In this document: positions 1 to 7,125 of the stretch, piece after piece
Numbering within the stretch: the first letter of the stretch is position 1
Layout of the letters: every line of letters begins with the position of its first letter
NCBI GenBank assembly: GCA_025352225.1
Contig: JANXTT010000047.1
Span: 1-39,982, forward strand
Source: Mucilaginibacter sp.
GTDB lineage: Bacteria > Bacteroidota > Bacteroidia > Sphingobacteriales > Sphingobacteriaceae
Direction of reading: 5' to 3'
Length of the DNA stretch: 39,982 nt
Translations under genes and position numbers: made by a program
The notes under the pieces: generated by a model
What the model was told of the DNA's origin: nothing
Seen by the model: the letters and a program-made list of their open reading frames with translations, nothing else
The model's database searches: none

Positions 1-2
1 CT

Positions 3-680
3 GAAACCGAAAAATTGATTTTGGAAAATATAGCGGGCAATAATTACTTTAATATAGATAGTAACTTTGGCAACCGTATGGAAGCCGCTTCTCCTTCATC
101 AGGCAAAACCCCGATGGAAACGGAGCCACCCGCGGATACCAAAAGCGTAACTGGCGATGGTAATGCGGATATATCCAAATACCACGATGATAAAATGCCC
201 TATACATTTATGTGGTGGCTGGATAAAACACGTAAAGAACATGCGGGCACCTACCAACCTTATAAGCCACATAATATACCTGTAACCCTGGGTTTAAATA
301 AAGTAGGGATTGCTGGTGAGCTCCAATACCAGTATTATGAAAGTATTTTCCATTCGGCAACACTTGAGGGGTTAACCAGTGATAAACAACCCGTAAAATT
401 TGACCCTAATAGCAAAGAGGATTTGATTATTGAGCGTTTTATACAGGAAGACCCTCAGATGAAACCCCCTAGTACAGAGAAAATAGACAACGAAAATAAA
501 GCCCGGAAAAGTGCCGAAGACCTGGATGTGCTGGTAACAGAAACACTTGCGCGTATTTATATTGATCAGATGCTGTATCATAAGGCTATATCTACCTACA
601 GAAAATTAATCTTGAAATTTCCGGAAAAAAGCAGTTACTTTGCTGCCCAGATTGAATTGTTAGAAAAAAAGACCAATTAA
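3..680 (+). CDS. TPR-like hypothetical protein (5' end outside window)
   Basis: The reading frame is open to the left window edge (E-T-E-K-L-I-L-E-N from base 3), so this is the C-terminal part of a longer protein; the TTG at 15 is probably an internal codon. About the last 50 residues (LARIYIDQMLYHKAISTYRK followed by LILKFPEKS) look like one tetratricopeptide repeat pair, a protein-interaction helix hairpin. The rest is polar and low in recognisable motifs, with a Pro/Thr/Asp-rich stretch early on. No enzyme motif is visible. It ends 11 bases before secG, so the two are probably co-transcribed. From memory, Bacteroidota often carry a TPR-type gene between lptE and secG, which fits, but lptE would lie outside the window. 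Function unknown; a role at the envelope is only a guess from context. Confidence 0.7.
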   Translation, partial: ETEKLILENIAGNNYFNIDSNFGNRMEAASPSSGKTPMETEPPADTKSVTGDGNADISKYHDDKMPYTFMWWLDKTRKEHAGTYQPYKPHNIPVTLGLNKVGIAGELQYQYYESIFHSATLEGLTSDKQPVKFDPNSKEDLIIERFIQEDPQMKPPSTEKIDNENKARKSAEDLDVLVTETLARIYIDQMLYHKAISTYRKLILKFPEKSSYFAAQIELLEKKTN

Positions 681-691
681 AATAGAAGAAT

Positions 692-1033
692 ATGTATTTT
701 TTAGTAATTATCATAATAATTATATGTGTGCTGTTAGGGCTGATTATATTGATACAAAACCCTAAAGGTGGGGGTTTGTCATCTAATTTTTCAAGTTCGT
801 CACAGCTTTTAGGCGTGCAAAAAACCGGCGATATTTTAGAAAAAGCCACATGGGTTTTAGCCATAGCCTTAATTGTATTATCATTAGCCGTTAATGTTAT
901 TGGCAAGGGCGGTACAGCAAAAGCAGATAATGTAAATGATGAGCTAATTGAAAAATCTTCAAAGCCATCAACAACGGCTCCTGCGCCTAATGCTTTCCCT
1001 GGATTAGAAAAAAAGGCTCCGGTTAAACATTAA
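692..1033 (+). CDS. secG: SecG, Sec translocon subunit
   Basis: Small inner-membrane subunit of the SecYEG protein-conducting channel, which assists SecA-driven export of unfolded preproteins. The 113-residue product has two membrane segments (about residues 3-21 and 52-70) separated by the SecG-typical cytoplasmic loop, which contains the conserved IQNPKGGGLSS stretch just after the first helix. The C-terminal tail is low-complexity and Lys/Pro/Ala-rich, as in many Bacteroidota SecG proteins. The ATG at 692 lies 11 bases after the upstream TPR-like gene, and a strong intrinsic terminator follows the stop, so it is the last gene of its operon. Confidence 0.93.
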   Translation: MYFLVIIIIIICVLLGLIILIQNPKGGGLSSNFSSSSQLLGVQKTGDILEKATWVLAIALIVLSLAVNVIGKGGTAKADNVNDELIEKSSKPSTTAPAPNAFPGLEKKAPVKH

Positions 1034-1054
1034 GATAGTTAAAACTTTATAAGG

Positions 1055-1087
1055 GCGGAACTGAAATTAACCTCAGTTCCGCTTTTT
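1055..1087 (+). terminator. Rho-independent terminator after secG
   Basis: Perfect 10-bp stem GCGGAACTGA / TCAGTTCCGC (1055-1064 and 1073-1082) with an 8-base loop, followed directly by five T. It separates the secG operon from groESL. Confidence 0.9.
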
Positions 1088-1267
1088 AGTTTATATATCA
1101 CTGACATGATGGCATTGCAATGTTAAAATTTTGTTAAACAATTTTGATCTTAATGCAATTTTGACAACATGCCGTCAATATGTACCCAATAATATCGATT
1201 GGCATTATAAGTGATGCACTATAGATTGAAATTATAAATCAATAAATATAATTAATTAAGTATAACT
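1088..1267 (+). promoter_or_regulatory. groES upstream region with inverted repeats and candidate promoter
   Basis: AT-rich 180-bp region before groES. It holds a perfect 10-bp palindrome CATTGCAATG (1113-1122), the inverted repeat TTGTT-A-AACAA (1131-1141) and TTGAC-N8-GTCAA (1161-1178). A plausible Bacteroidota-type promoter is TTTG at 1130-1133, then 22 bases, then CAATTTTG at 1156-1163, one mismatch from TAnnTTTG; this would give a leader of about 100 bases. No CIRCE element (TTAGCACTC-N9-GAGTGCTAA) is present, so HrcA control of the classical kind is not supported. The assignments are by eye. Confidence 0.35.
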
Positions 1268-1543
1268 ATGTCATTAAACATTAAACCTATTGGAGACAGA
1301 GTAGTTGTAGAAGCTGCTGCTGCCGAAGAAAAAACCGCATCTGGTATAATTATCCCAGATACTGCTAAAGAAAAACCACAACGCGGAACTGTAATCGCTG
1401 TTGGCGAAGGTAAAAAGGACGAGCCTTTAACTGTGAAAGCAGGCGACCAGGTTTTATATGGTAAATATGCAGGTACCGAAATTACTTACGAAGGTAAAGA
1501 GTACTTAATTATGCGTGAATCTGATATTTACGCCGTTTTGTAA
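1268..1543 (+). CDS. groES: GroES co-chaperonin
   Basis: Co-chaperonin that caps GroEL as a heptameric lid during ATP-dependent protein folding in the cytoplasm. The 91-residue length is close to the family norm. The N-terminus [12 protein letters not shown], the mobile loop around residues 19-39 ([19 protein letters not shown], which contacts GroEL) and the C-terminal strand [14 protein letters not shown] are all characteristic. It is followed after 69 bases by groEL. That gap holds a small hairpin (GGATG-GGT-CATCC, 1553-1565) with no T-run, so it is not expected to end transcription. Confidence 0.98.
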   Translation: MSLNIKPIGDRVVVEAAAAEEKTASGIIIPDTAKEKPQRGTVIAVGEGKKDEPLTVKAGDQVLYGKYAGTEITYEGKEYLIMRESDIYAVL

Positions 1544-1612
1544 TCAAGTGAGGGATGGGTCATCCTTTAAGTAATCATTCAATCGTTCACTAAATTAAAA
1601 TTTAAAAAACAA

Positions 1613-3250
1613 ATGGCAAAAATTGTTAAATACAATGTAGAAGCCCGCGATGCCCTAAAACGCGGTGTTGATATTTTAGCTAATGCAGTTAAAGTAACTT
1701 TAGGCCCTAAAGGCCGTAATGTAATTATTGATAAAAAATTCGGTTCACCTATCATTACCAAAGATGGTGTTACTGTAGCTAAAGAAATTGAATTAAAAGA
1801 TTCTTTAGAGAATATGGGTGCCCAAATGGTTAAAGAAGTAGCTTCAAAAACTGCTGATATTGCTGGCGACGGTACAACAACCGCTACTGTATTAGCTCAG
1901 GCTATTGTAACGGCAGGTATTAAAAACGTAGCCGCTGGTGCTAACCCTATGGATTTAAAACGTGGTATTGACAAAGCTGTTGACGCTGTTGTTAAAAACT
2001 TACAGGCACAATCACAAACTGTTGGCGAAGACAATAATAAAATAAAACAAGTTGCATCTATTTCTGCTAATAACGACGAAGTGATCGGGTCGTTAATTGC
2101 CGAAGCAATGGCAAAAGTTGGTAAAGACGGTGTTATTACTGTTGAAGAAGCTAAAGGAACTGAAACCGAAGTTAAAACTGTTGAAGGTATGCAGTTTGAC
2201 CGTGGCTACCTTTCTCCTTACTTTGTAACCAATGCTGATAAAATGGAAGTTGAGTTGGAAAACCCATACATCCTGATCTACGATAAAAAGATCTCTTCGA
2301 TGAAAGAGTTACTTCCTATCCTGGAGAAACAAGTACAAACAGGCAAACCATTATTAATTATTGCCGAAGATTTAGATGGTGAAGCATTAGCTACATTGGT
2401 AGTTAACAAAATCCGCGGCTCGTTAAAAGTTGCAGCTGTTAAAGCTCCAGGTTTTGGCGATCGTCGTAAAGCTATGCTGGAAGATATCGCTATCTTAACT
2501 GGTGGTACAGTAATATCAGAAGAAAGAGGTTATAAATTAGAAAATGCCGACCTTACTTACTTAGGTACTGCCGAAAAAATTATTGTTGATAAAGACAATA
2601 CTACCGTTATTAATGGTGCAGGTAAATCAGAAGAGATCAAATCACGTGTTAGCCAAATCAAATCTCAAATCGAATCAACTACTTCAGATTACGATAAAGA
2701 AAAATTACAAGAGCGCTTAGCCAAATTATCTGGTGGTGTTGCTGTACTTTACGTAGGTGCTGCATCAGAAGTTGAAATGAAAGAAAAGAAAGATCGTGTT
2801 GACGATGCTTTACATGCCACACGCGCTGCCGTTGAAGAAGGTATAGTTGCAGGTGGTGGTGTTGCCTTTATCCGTGCGGTAGAAGCTTTAACTGACCTTA
2901 AAGGTGCTAACGAAGACGAGAATACTGGTATCCAGATCATTCGCCGCGCTATCGAGGAGCCTTTGCGTCAAATTTGCGAAAACGCAGGTATTGAAGGTTC
3001 AATCGTTGTTCAAAAAGTTAAGGAAGGTACTGCAGACTTTGGTTACAATGCCCGTACTGATAAATACGAGAACTTAATTGCCGCTGGTGTTATCGATCCT
3101 ACTAAGGTAGGCCGTGTGGCTTTACAAAATGCAGCTTCAATTGCCGCTATGTTACTTACAACAGAGTGTGTATTGGCTGACGAAACTGAAGATGATAAAG
3201 GTGGTCATGGTATGCCTCCAATGGGTGGCGGCATGGGCGGTATGATGTAA
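1613..3250 (+). CDS. groEL: GroEL chaperonin
   Basis: 60-kDa chaperonin; two seven-membered rings enclose unfolded substrates and drive ATP-dependent folding together with GroES. The 545-residue product is full length. The ATP-site motif [10 protein letters not shown] is at about residues 86-95, the apical and intermediate segments are intact (for example [14 protein letters not shown]), and the C-terminus carries the usual Gly-Gly-Met tail ([12 protein letters not shown]). It forms an operon with groES and ends at a strong intrinsic terminator. Nothing is unusual; this is the only groEL copy in the window. Confidence 0.99.
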   Translation: MAKIVKYNVEARDALKRGVDILANAVKVTLGPKGRNVIIDKKFGSPIITKDGVTVAKEIELKDSLENMGAQMVKEVASKTADIAGDGTTTATVLAQAIVTAGIKNVAAGANPMDLKRGIDKAVDAVVKNLQAQSQTVGEDNNKIKQVASISANNDEVIGSLIAEAMAKVGKDGVITVEEAKGTETEVKTVEGMQFDRGYLSPYFVTNADKMEVELENPYILIYDKKISSMKELLPILEKQVQTGKPLLIIAEDLDGEALATLVVNKIRGSLKVAAVKAPGFGDRRKAMLEDIAILTGGTVISEERGYKLENADLTYLGTAEKIIVDKDNTTVINGAGKSEEIKSRVSQIKSQIESTTSDYDKEKLQERLAKLSGGVAVLYVGAASEVEMKEKKDRVDDALHATRAAVEEGIVAGGGVAFIRAVEALTDLKGANEDENTGIQIIRRAIEEPLRQICENAGIEGSIVVQKVKEGTADFGYNARTDKYENLIAAGVIDPTKVGRVALQNAASIAAMLLTTECVLADETEDDKGGHGMPPMGGGMGGMM

Positions 3251-3289
3251 TAATCAGCCGGCTTCCATAATCAGTGAAGTTTATTATAG

Positions 3290-3323
3290 AAACCCTGTTC
3301 AGAAAACTGAACAGGGTTTTTTT
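3290..3323 (+). terminator. Rho-independent terminator after groEL
   Basis: Perfect 13-bp stem AAACCCTGTTCAG / CTGAACAGGGTTT around an AAAA loop, running into a T-tract to 3323. It ends the groESL operon. Confidence 0.93.
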
Positions 3324-3560
3324 ATGCGTGTTAAACTAAATGTTCAAATAATAGTCATACTGGTGTAATTGAGCTTTATTGTTTACATAATGTAATCTAA
3401 TTAATCATTTTACTCGTATATACAGCTAATTACATAATAAACGAATAGAAGGCACACCTTTTGATATTATTAAAACATGAAACATTTAAATATAACCTCA
3501 AAAACAAAAAGAGTATCCAATAGGGTATTTGGTTGGGTTATGGTAAATGGCCCTCAACTT
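3324..3560. other. Non-coding AT-rich stretch between groEL and the mscS-like gene
   Basis: I see no gene here. The stretch contains an inverted repeat TTACAT-A-ATGTAA (3383-3395) and a second copy of its core, TTACATAAT, at 3430-3438. The only long reverse ORF (3498-3974) is mostly antisense to the mscS-like gene and has no protein character. A small RNA cannot be excluded, but nothing specifically supports one. Confidence 0.4.
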
Positions 3561-3593
3561 TTTGTGACTTTTTTCAGATAAATAATACCTTTG
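3561..3593 (+). promoter_or_regulatory. Bacteroidota-type promoter of the mscS-like gene
   Basis: A -33 box TTTG (3561-3564), 21 bases, then an exact -7 box TACCTTTG (3586-3593, consensus TAnnTTTG). The ATG of the channel gene is only four bases further on, so the predicted transcript starts at or within a few bases of the start codon. Confidence 0.7.
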
Positions 3594-3597
3594 CGGT

Positions 3598-4383
3598 ATG
3601 AATTTGGAAGATTTTAACCGTAAAGCATCTGAGTGGGCCATCACCTTCGGCCCTAAATTAATATTCGGAATTTTAGTTTTTGTTGCCGGCCTTTGGGTTA
3701 TCAGGTTTTTAAAAAACCGGATACGTGGGCAAATGTCAAAAAAACAAGTGCATTCATCCTTGCAGCCCTTTTTTCTGAGCTTATCTATTACCTTATTATA
3801 TGTGCTGCTCATCGTAGTTGTGATGGAGATTATGGGCATCCAGCTCACCATATTTACCGCGGTAATTGGCGCAGGCGGAGTAGCGGCGGGTTTAGCCTTA
3901 TCAGGAACTTTACAAAATTTTGCTGGCGGGGTACTTATCCTCATGCTCAAACCTTTTACCATTGATGATAACATTGTAGCACAAGGGGTGGATGGAGTAG
4001 TAACCTCTATTGAGGTATTTTATACCGAAGTGCTTACTGCCGATAATAAAGCGGTGATAATCCCCAACGGTAAATTATTTAACGAGGTAATTATAAACGT
4101 AACCCGCGAAGGTAAACGCCGTTTAGATATGGAGTTAAAACTCACTTATTCTATAGATGTTGATCAGGTTAAAAACATTATACTAAATGTAATTAAAGCT
4201 ACAGATACTATTTTACCTGAGCCTGCTCCGCGTGTAGGCATTATTGCTTTGGATATTGACGGCATAAAAATAACGGTTCAGGTATGGGTAAATAATAACG
4301 TTTTTACAAACACGAGGCTCCATCTGCAAGAAGCTATTGTTAAAGAATTAAAAGCGGCAGGGGTTAAGCTGCCCGGTACATAA
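3598..4383 (+). CDS. MscS-family mechanosensitive ion channel
   Basis: Small-conductance mechanosensitive channel of the inner membrane, opening under tension to release solutes during hypo-osmotic shock. The 261 residues match the compact MscS type: membrane segments at about 13-38, 56-80 and 83-118, then a soluble beta domain. The third segment has the Gly/Ala-rich pore-helix pattern (AVIGAGGVAAGLALSGTLQN) followed by FAGGVLILMLKPFTIDD, diagnostic for the family. The downstream VTSIEVFYTEVLTADNKAVI and IIPNGKLFNEVIIN segments fit the beta domain. The gene stands alone with its own promoter and ends three bases from the convergent SGNH gene. Osmolyte specificity cannot be told from sequence. 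Confidence 0.93.
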   Translation: MNLEDFNRKASEWAITFGPKLIFGILVFVAGLWVIRFLKNRIRGQMSKKQVHSSLQPFFLSLSITLLYVLLIVVVMEIMGIQLTIFTAVIGAGGVAAGLALSGTLQNFAGGVLILMLKPFTIDDNIVAQGVDGVVTSIEVFYTEVLTADNKAVIIPNGKLFNEVIINVTREGKRRLDMELKLTYSIDVDQVKNIILNVIKATDTILPEPAPRVGIIALDIDGIKITVQVWVNNNVFTNTRLHLQEAIVKELKAAGVKLPGT

Positions 4384-4386
4384 TAA

Positions 4387-5115
4387 CTATTTACCCAACT
4401 GACTAACAACAGCGGGAGCAAGTTGCTGTACCCAGAGCCCATACGAATTGCCCGACGGATGTAAACCATCAATGGCAATAAAACTGGCATCGGTGTATAC
4501 CCTCGATATATCAGTAATGTTAATATAATTAACCCCCGCTTTTACGCTTTCTGCCTTATTTATAGCATTAAATTGATCAATTTCCATTCCTATTTTAGCG
4601 CGGTCGCTGCCATTGGCAAAGGGTGTAACTCCATAATCGGGTATAGATAATACAAAAACCCTTTTAACATTATTATTGGCAAAACCAATGGCGGTATTTA
4701 AAAGCTGTACAAATTCTGTTCGGTAATTGGTTTGACTGTACCCTCTATACTGGTTATTTACACCAATAAGCAAAGTAACGATATCATATTTTTGCGTTAT
4801 GTTAGCTTGTGCGATCGCGCTTATCAGATCACCAGTTGTCCAGCCGGTAACAGCAATAACGGTAGGGTCGGCAAAAATATAATTTTTTCCTTTCAGGGCG
4901 TTTTTGAGTTGGTACGGATACGAATCTGATTGCGGTACAGATTGGCCTATGGTATAAGAATCGCCTAAGGCAAGGTAATGATAGAGCGGTTTATTATTAA
5001 TGGAAACAGTATCAGCCGGATGATTGGTTGGCAGAATACCGTTATAATCTACAGATTTTTTCGCACAGCTTGCAAATGCGGTAATGCCGAATAAAAATAA
5101 AAAAGCAGCTTTCAT
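4387..5115 (-). CDS. SGNH/GDSL-type hydrolase lipoprotein
   Basis: Predicted secreted esterase or acetylhydrolase, anchored as a lipoprotein. The N-terminus is a short hydrophobic signal ending in the lipobox FASC (Cys17). SGNH blocks are visible: GDSY with catalytic Ser53, block III GVNN at 118-121 (usual GxND, so Asp is replaced by Asn in the last position), and DGLHPSG with Asp216 and His219 completing the triad. Its ATG overlaps the stop codon of lipB by four bases (ATGA type), so it is translated in the lipB operon and is its last gene. The substrate is unknown; sugar acetyl groups or lipids are both possible for this family. Confidence 0.85.
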   Translation of the reverse strand: MKAAFLFLFGITAFASCAKKSVDYNGILPTNHPADTVSINNKPLYHYLALGDSYTIGQSVPQSDSYPYQLKNALKGKNYIFADPTVIAVTGWTTGDLISAIAQANITQKYDIVTLLIGVNNQYRGYSQTNYRTEFVQLLNTAIGFANNNVKRVFVLSIPDYGVTPFANGSDRAKIGMEIDQFNAINKAESVKAGVNYINITDISRVYTDASFIAIDGLHPSGNSYGLWVQQLAPAVVSQLGK

Positions 5116-5834
5116 AACATGTCCATTTCAAATAATACGAAAATATGATGCTTTAAGATTTTTTTAACCTCAATTATATTTAACGCTGCCCCTAATTCGG
5201 CCTGCATAGAAGTTACCGCCTTATCGTCAATACCACAAGGTACTATATTTCTGAAATAATCAAGACTGGTATTTACATTAAATGCCAAGCCATGCATGGT
5301 TACCCACCGGCTGCAACGCACGCCCATGGCACAAATTTTTCTGGCCCTTTCTGGTACGTCCGGCTCCAGCCATACCCCGGTATAACCAGGATACCTATCA
5401 CCTTTTAAGCCAAAGTGTGCCATTGTTAAAATTACCGCTTCTTCAAGCGTACGCAGGTATAAGTGTATATCGGTAAAAAAATTATCCAGGTCAAGTATCG
5501 GATAGGAAACAATTTGACCCGGGCCATGGTAAGTTATATCACCTCCACGGTTAATGGGGTAATAGGTAGCGTTCCTTTCGCGCAGCCCTTCCTCATCTAA
5601 CAACAGATGCTCGGGTTTTCCGCTTTTGCCTAAAGTATATACATGCGGGTGTTCGCAAAAAATTAAATGGTTAGGCGTTTTTAACGCCTCAGTACTTCCA
5701 GGTGTTGCTGCCTCCAGGTTTCTGATCTCGGTTTTTAATTTTACAGTCTCCGAAAATAAACTTTCCTGCTTTTCCCAGGCCTCTTTATAATCTGTTAATC
5801 CCCAATCCTGAAAGTTTACTTGTTTATTCTTCAT
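5112..5834 (-). CDS. lipB: LipB, lipoyl(octanoyl) transferase
   Basis: Moves the octanoyl group from octanoyl-ACP to the lipoyl domains of 2-oxoacid dehydrogenases and GcvH, the first step of endogenous lipoate synthesis. Recognisable blocks are RGGDITYHGPGQ near residue 97, the catalytic Lys in RKICAMG (about 166), TMHGLAFNV near 180 and the catalytic Cys in IVPCGI (about 200). I chose the ATG at 5834, which overlaps the upstream TGA by one base (TGATG); a GTG one codon earlier (5837) is the alternative and would give a four-base overlap. It sits between a phosphopantetheinyl transferase gene and an SGNH lipoprotein gene. LipA is not in this window. Confidence 0.95.
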   Translation of the reverse strand: MKNKQVNFQDWGLTDYKEAWEKQESLFSETVKLKTEIRNLEAATPGSTEALKTPNHLIFCEHPHVYTLGKSGKPEHLLLDEEGLRERNATYYPINRGGDITYHGPGQIVSYPILDLDNFFTDIHLYLRTLEEAVILTMAHFGLKGDRYPGYTGVWLEPDVPERARKICAMGVRCSRWVTMHGLAFNVNTSLDYFRNIVPCGIDDKAVTSMQAELGAALNIIEVKKILKHHIFVLFEMDML

Positions 5835-6475
5835 CACTTACCTTTAACATATCCTATCATATATTTCCCAAAGGCCATATAGCCAACGTCAAAGTGCATG
5901 TTAATATCGTCCTTTAATATATGCGCTTTAATCGTTCCTGATTCCTCTCCGGTAAAGGGTTCTAATCTGATATGATCCAAAAAAGAAATTACTTTACGGC
6001 CATTGCATTTATAAACCGCTTCTTTTGCACACCAGCACATGTAAAGCTGGGCGGTTTTATGCTGCGGATCAATAAAATCAAGTTCTTGTTTGCTCATAAA
6101 TTTATGAGCTATGCGTTCCACTTTCTGGCTTACCAATTCAACATCAATACCCACAGGCTTGCTTTTGCTGAGCATTACAGCTGCATAATCAAAAGAATGG
6201 CTTAAAGAAATATGATAAGGCATATTAACCAGATAGGGTTTTCCATGCTCATCAGCCTGACAATCTATATAGTCGGTGGTATTCAGCATAGTGCGCAGCA
6301 ATACCCGGGTACCTAACCAGTGCAAATGGCGTTTGCCTTTACTTAACGATTCATAGTAAGCTTTTTCCTGCTCATTTAACTGCAGTTGTTGATATAATTC
6401 GTCTGCTTGCTCTTCAATTTTCCAAAGCGCAAATTCAGTATCATTATCAACCTGCATCCGGTATGCGATAGCCAT
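5834..6475 (-). CDS. 4'-phosphopantetheinyl transferase (Sfp/AcpT type)
   Basis: Transfers the phosphopantetheine arm of CoA to a conserved serine of a carrier protein. The product has 213 residues if started at the ATG at 6475 (MAIAYRMQVDND). The Mg-binding motif GIDVE (109-113) and the second signature WCAKEAVYK (148-156) are intact, as is HISLSHS (88-94). The frame stays open 40 codons further upstream, but that stretch has no protein character, runs over the intergenic region and overlaps dcd, so the longer start is rejected. A -7-like box TAATTTTG lies at 6500-6507 on this strand. It is first in the operon with lipB and the SGNH gene. Whether it serves the fatty-acid ACP or a secondary-metabolite carrier cannot be decided here. 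Confidence 0.9.
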   Translation of the reverse strand: MAIAYRMQVDNDTEFALWKIEEQADELYQQLQLNEQEKAYYESLSKGKRHLHWLGTRVLLRTMLNTTDYIDCQADEHGKPYLVNMPYHISLSHSFDYAAVMLSKSKPVGIDVELVSQKVERIAHKFMSKQELDFIDPQHKTAQLYMCWCAKEAVYKCNGRKVISFLDHIRLEPFTGEESGTIKAHILKDDINMHFDVGYMAFGKYMIGYVKGK

Positions 6476-6499
6476 AAAAGTAAAATTGCAAATAACGTG

Positions 6500-6507
6500 C
6501 AAAATTA
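6500..6507 (-). promoter_or_regulatory. Candidate -7 box of the PPTase-lipB operon
   Basis: TAATTTTG on the reverse strand matches TAnnTTTG exactly and lies 24 bases before the chosen PPTase start. No convincing -33 box is at the expected distance, so the call is tentative. The 71-bp gap also has to hold the divergent dcd promoter, for which I see no good match. Confidence 0.35.
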
Positions 6508-6546
6508 TGCCAAATAATTTTAATTTAGACGTATTCAAGGAAGTAT

Positions 6547-7083
6547 ATGATTTTATCGGATAAACGGATTTTAGAGGAAATTGACAAGGGTACAATTATT
6601 ATAGAACCCTTTGACAGGCAATGCCTGGGAACAAACTCATACGATGTACATCTTGGGAAATATTTGGCCAATTATAAAAACCGCGTACTTGATGCCAAAG
6701 TTCATAATGAAATAGAACATTTTGAGATACCTAAAGATGGATTTGTATTGCAATCTAATACACTTTATTTGGGCGTTACTATGGAGTATACAGAAACACA
6801 TGCCCATGTGCCTTTTTTAGAAGGCAAATCAAGCACGGGGCGGTTAGGGATTGATATACATGCAACGGCAGGTAAAGGCGATGTTGGCTTTTGTAATACC
6901 TGGACACTTGAAATATCAGTTGCCCAACCAGTTAAAATTTATGCCGGGATGCCTATTGGGCAGTTAATTTATTTTGTTGTTGAGGGCCAGATAGAAACAC
7001 TTTATAATACCAAGAGTAACGCTAAATATAATAATCCAACTACAAGGCCGGTTGAAAGTATGATGTGGAAAAATAAATTTTAG
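6547..7083 (+). CDS. dcd: dCTP deaminase
   Basis: Deaminates dCTP to dUTP, feeding dUMP and dTTP synthesis; a dUTPase (dut) is also encoded in this window. The 178 residues match the trimeric Dcd/DUT family. The N-terminus MILSDKRILEEIDKG, the segment EGKSSTGRLGIDIHATAGKG corresponding to the active-site loop, the Glu in WTLEI corresponding to the general base, and YAGMPIGQL all align by eye with the E. coli enzyme. The spacing between active-site Arg, Ala and Glu is conserved. Whether it is purely a deaminase or bifunctional with dUTPase activity is not clear from the sequence; a separate dut favours the plain deaminase. Confidence 0.92.
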   Translation: MILSDKRILEEIDKGTIIIEPFDRQCLGTNSYDVHLGKYLANYKNRVLDAKVHNEIEHFEIPKDGFVLQSNTLYLGVTMEYTETHAHVPFLEGKSSTGRLGIDIHATAGKGDVGFCNTWTLEISVAQPVKIYAGMPIGQLIYFVVEGQIETLYNTKSNAKYNNPTTRPVESMMWKNKF

Positions 7084-7125
7084 TATCCTGCGTTTAATCT
7101 GAACCTTAACATCTTATCCTATCTA

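Noticed and set aside
1088..1267. CIRCE/HrcA operator before groES
   Set aside because: The TTAGCACTC-N9-GAGTGCTAA pattern is not present.
1545..1590. Hairpin between groES and groEL as attenuator
   Set aside because: Only a 5-bp stem and no T-run; groEL is normally co-transcribed with groES.
3498..3974. 158-codon reverse ORF over the mscS-like gene
   Set aside because: Mostly antisense to a clear MscS family gene, no family motif, composition follows the codon use of the opposite strand.
6476..6595. 40-codon N-terminal extension of the PPTase
   Set aside because: Runs through the divergent promoter gap and overlaps the dcd start; no homology character.
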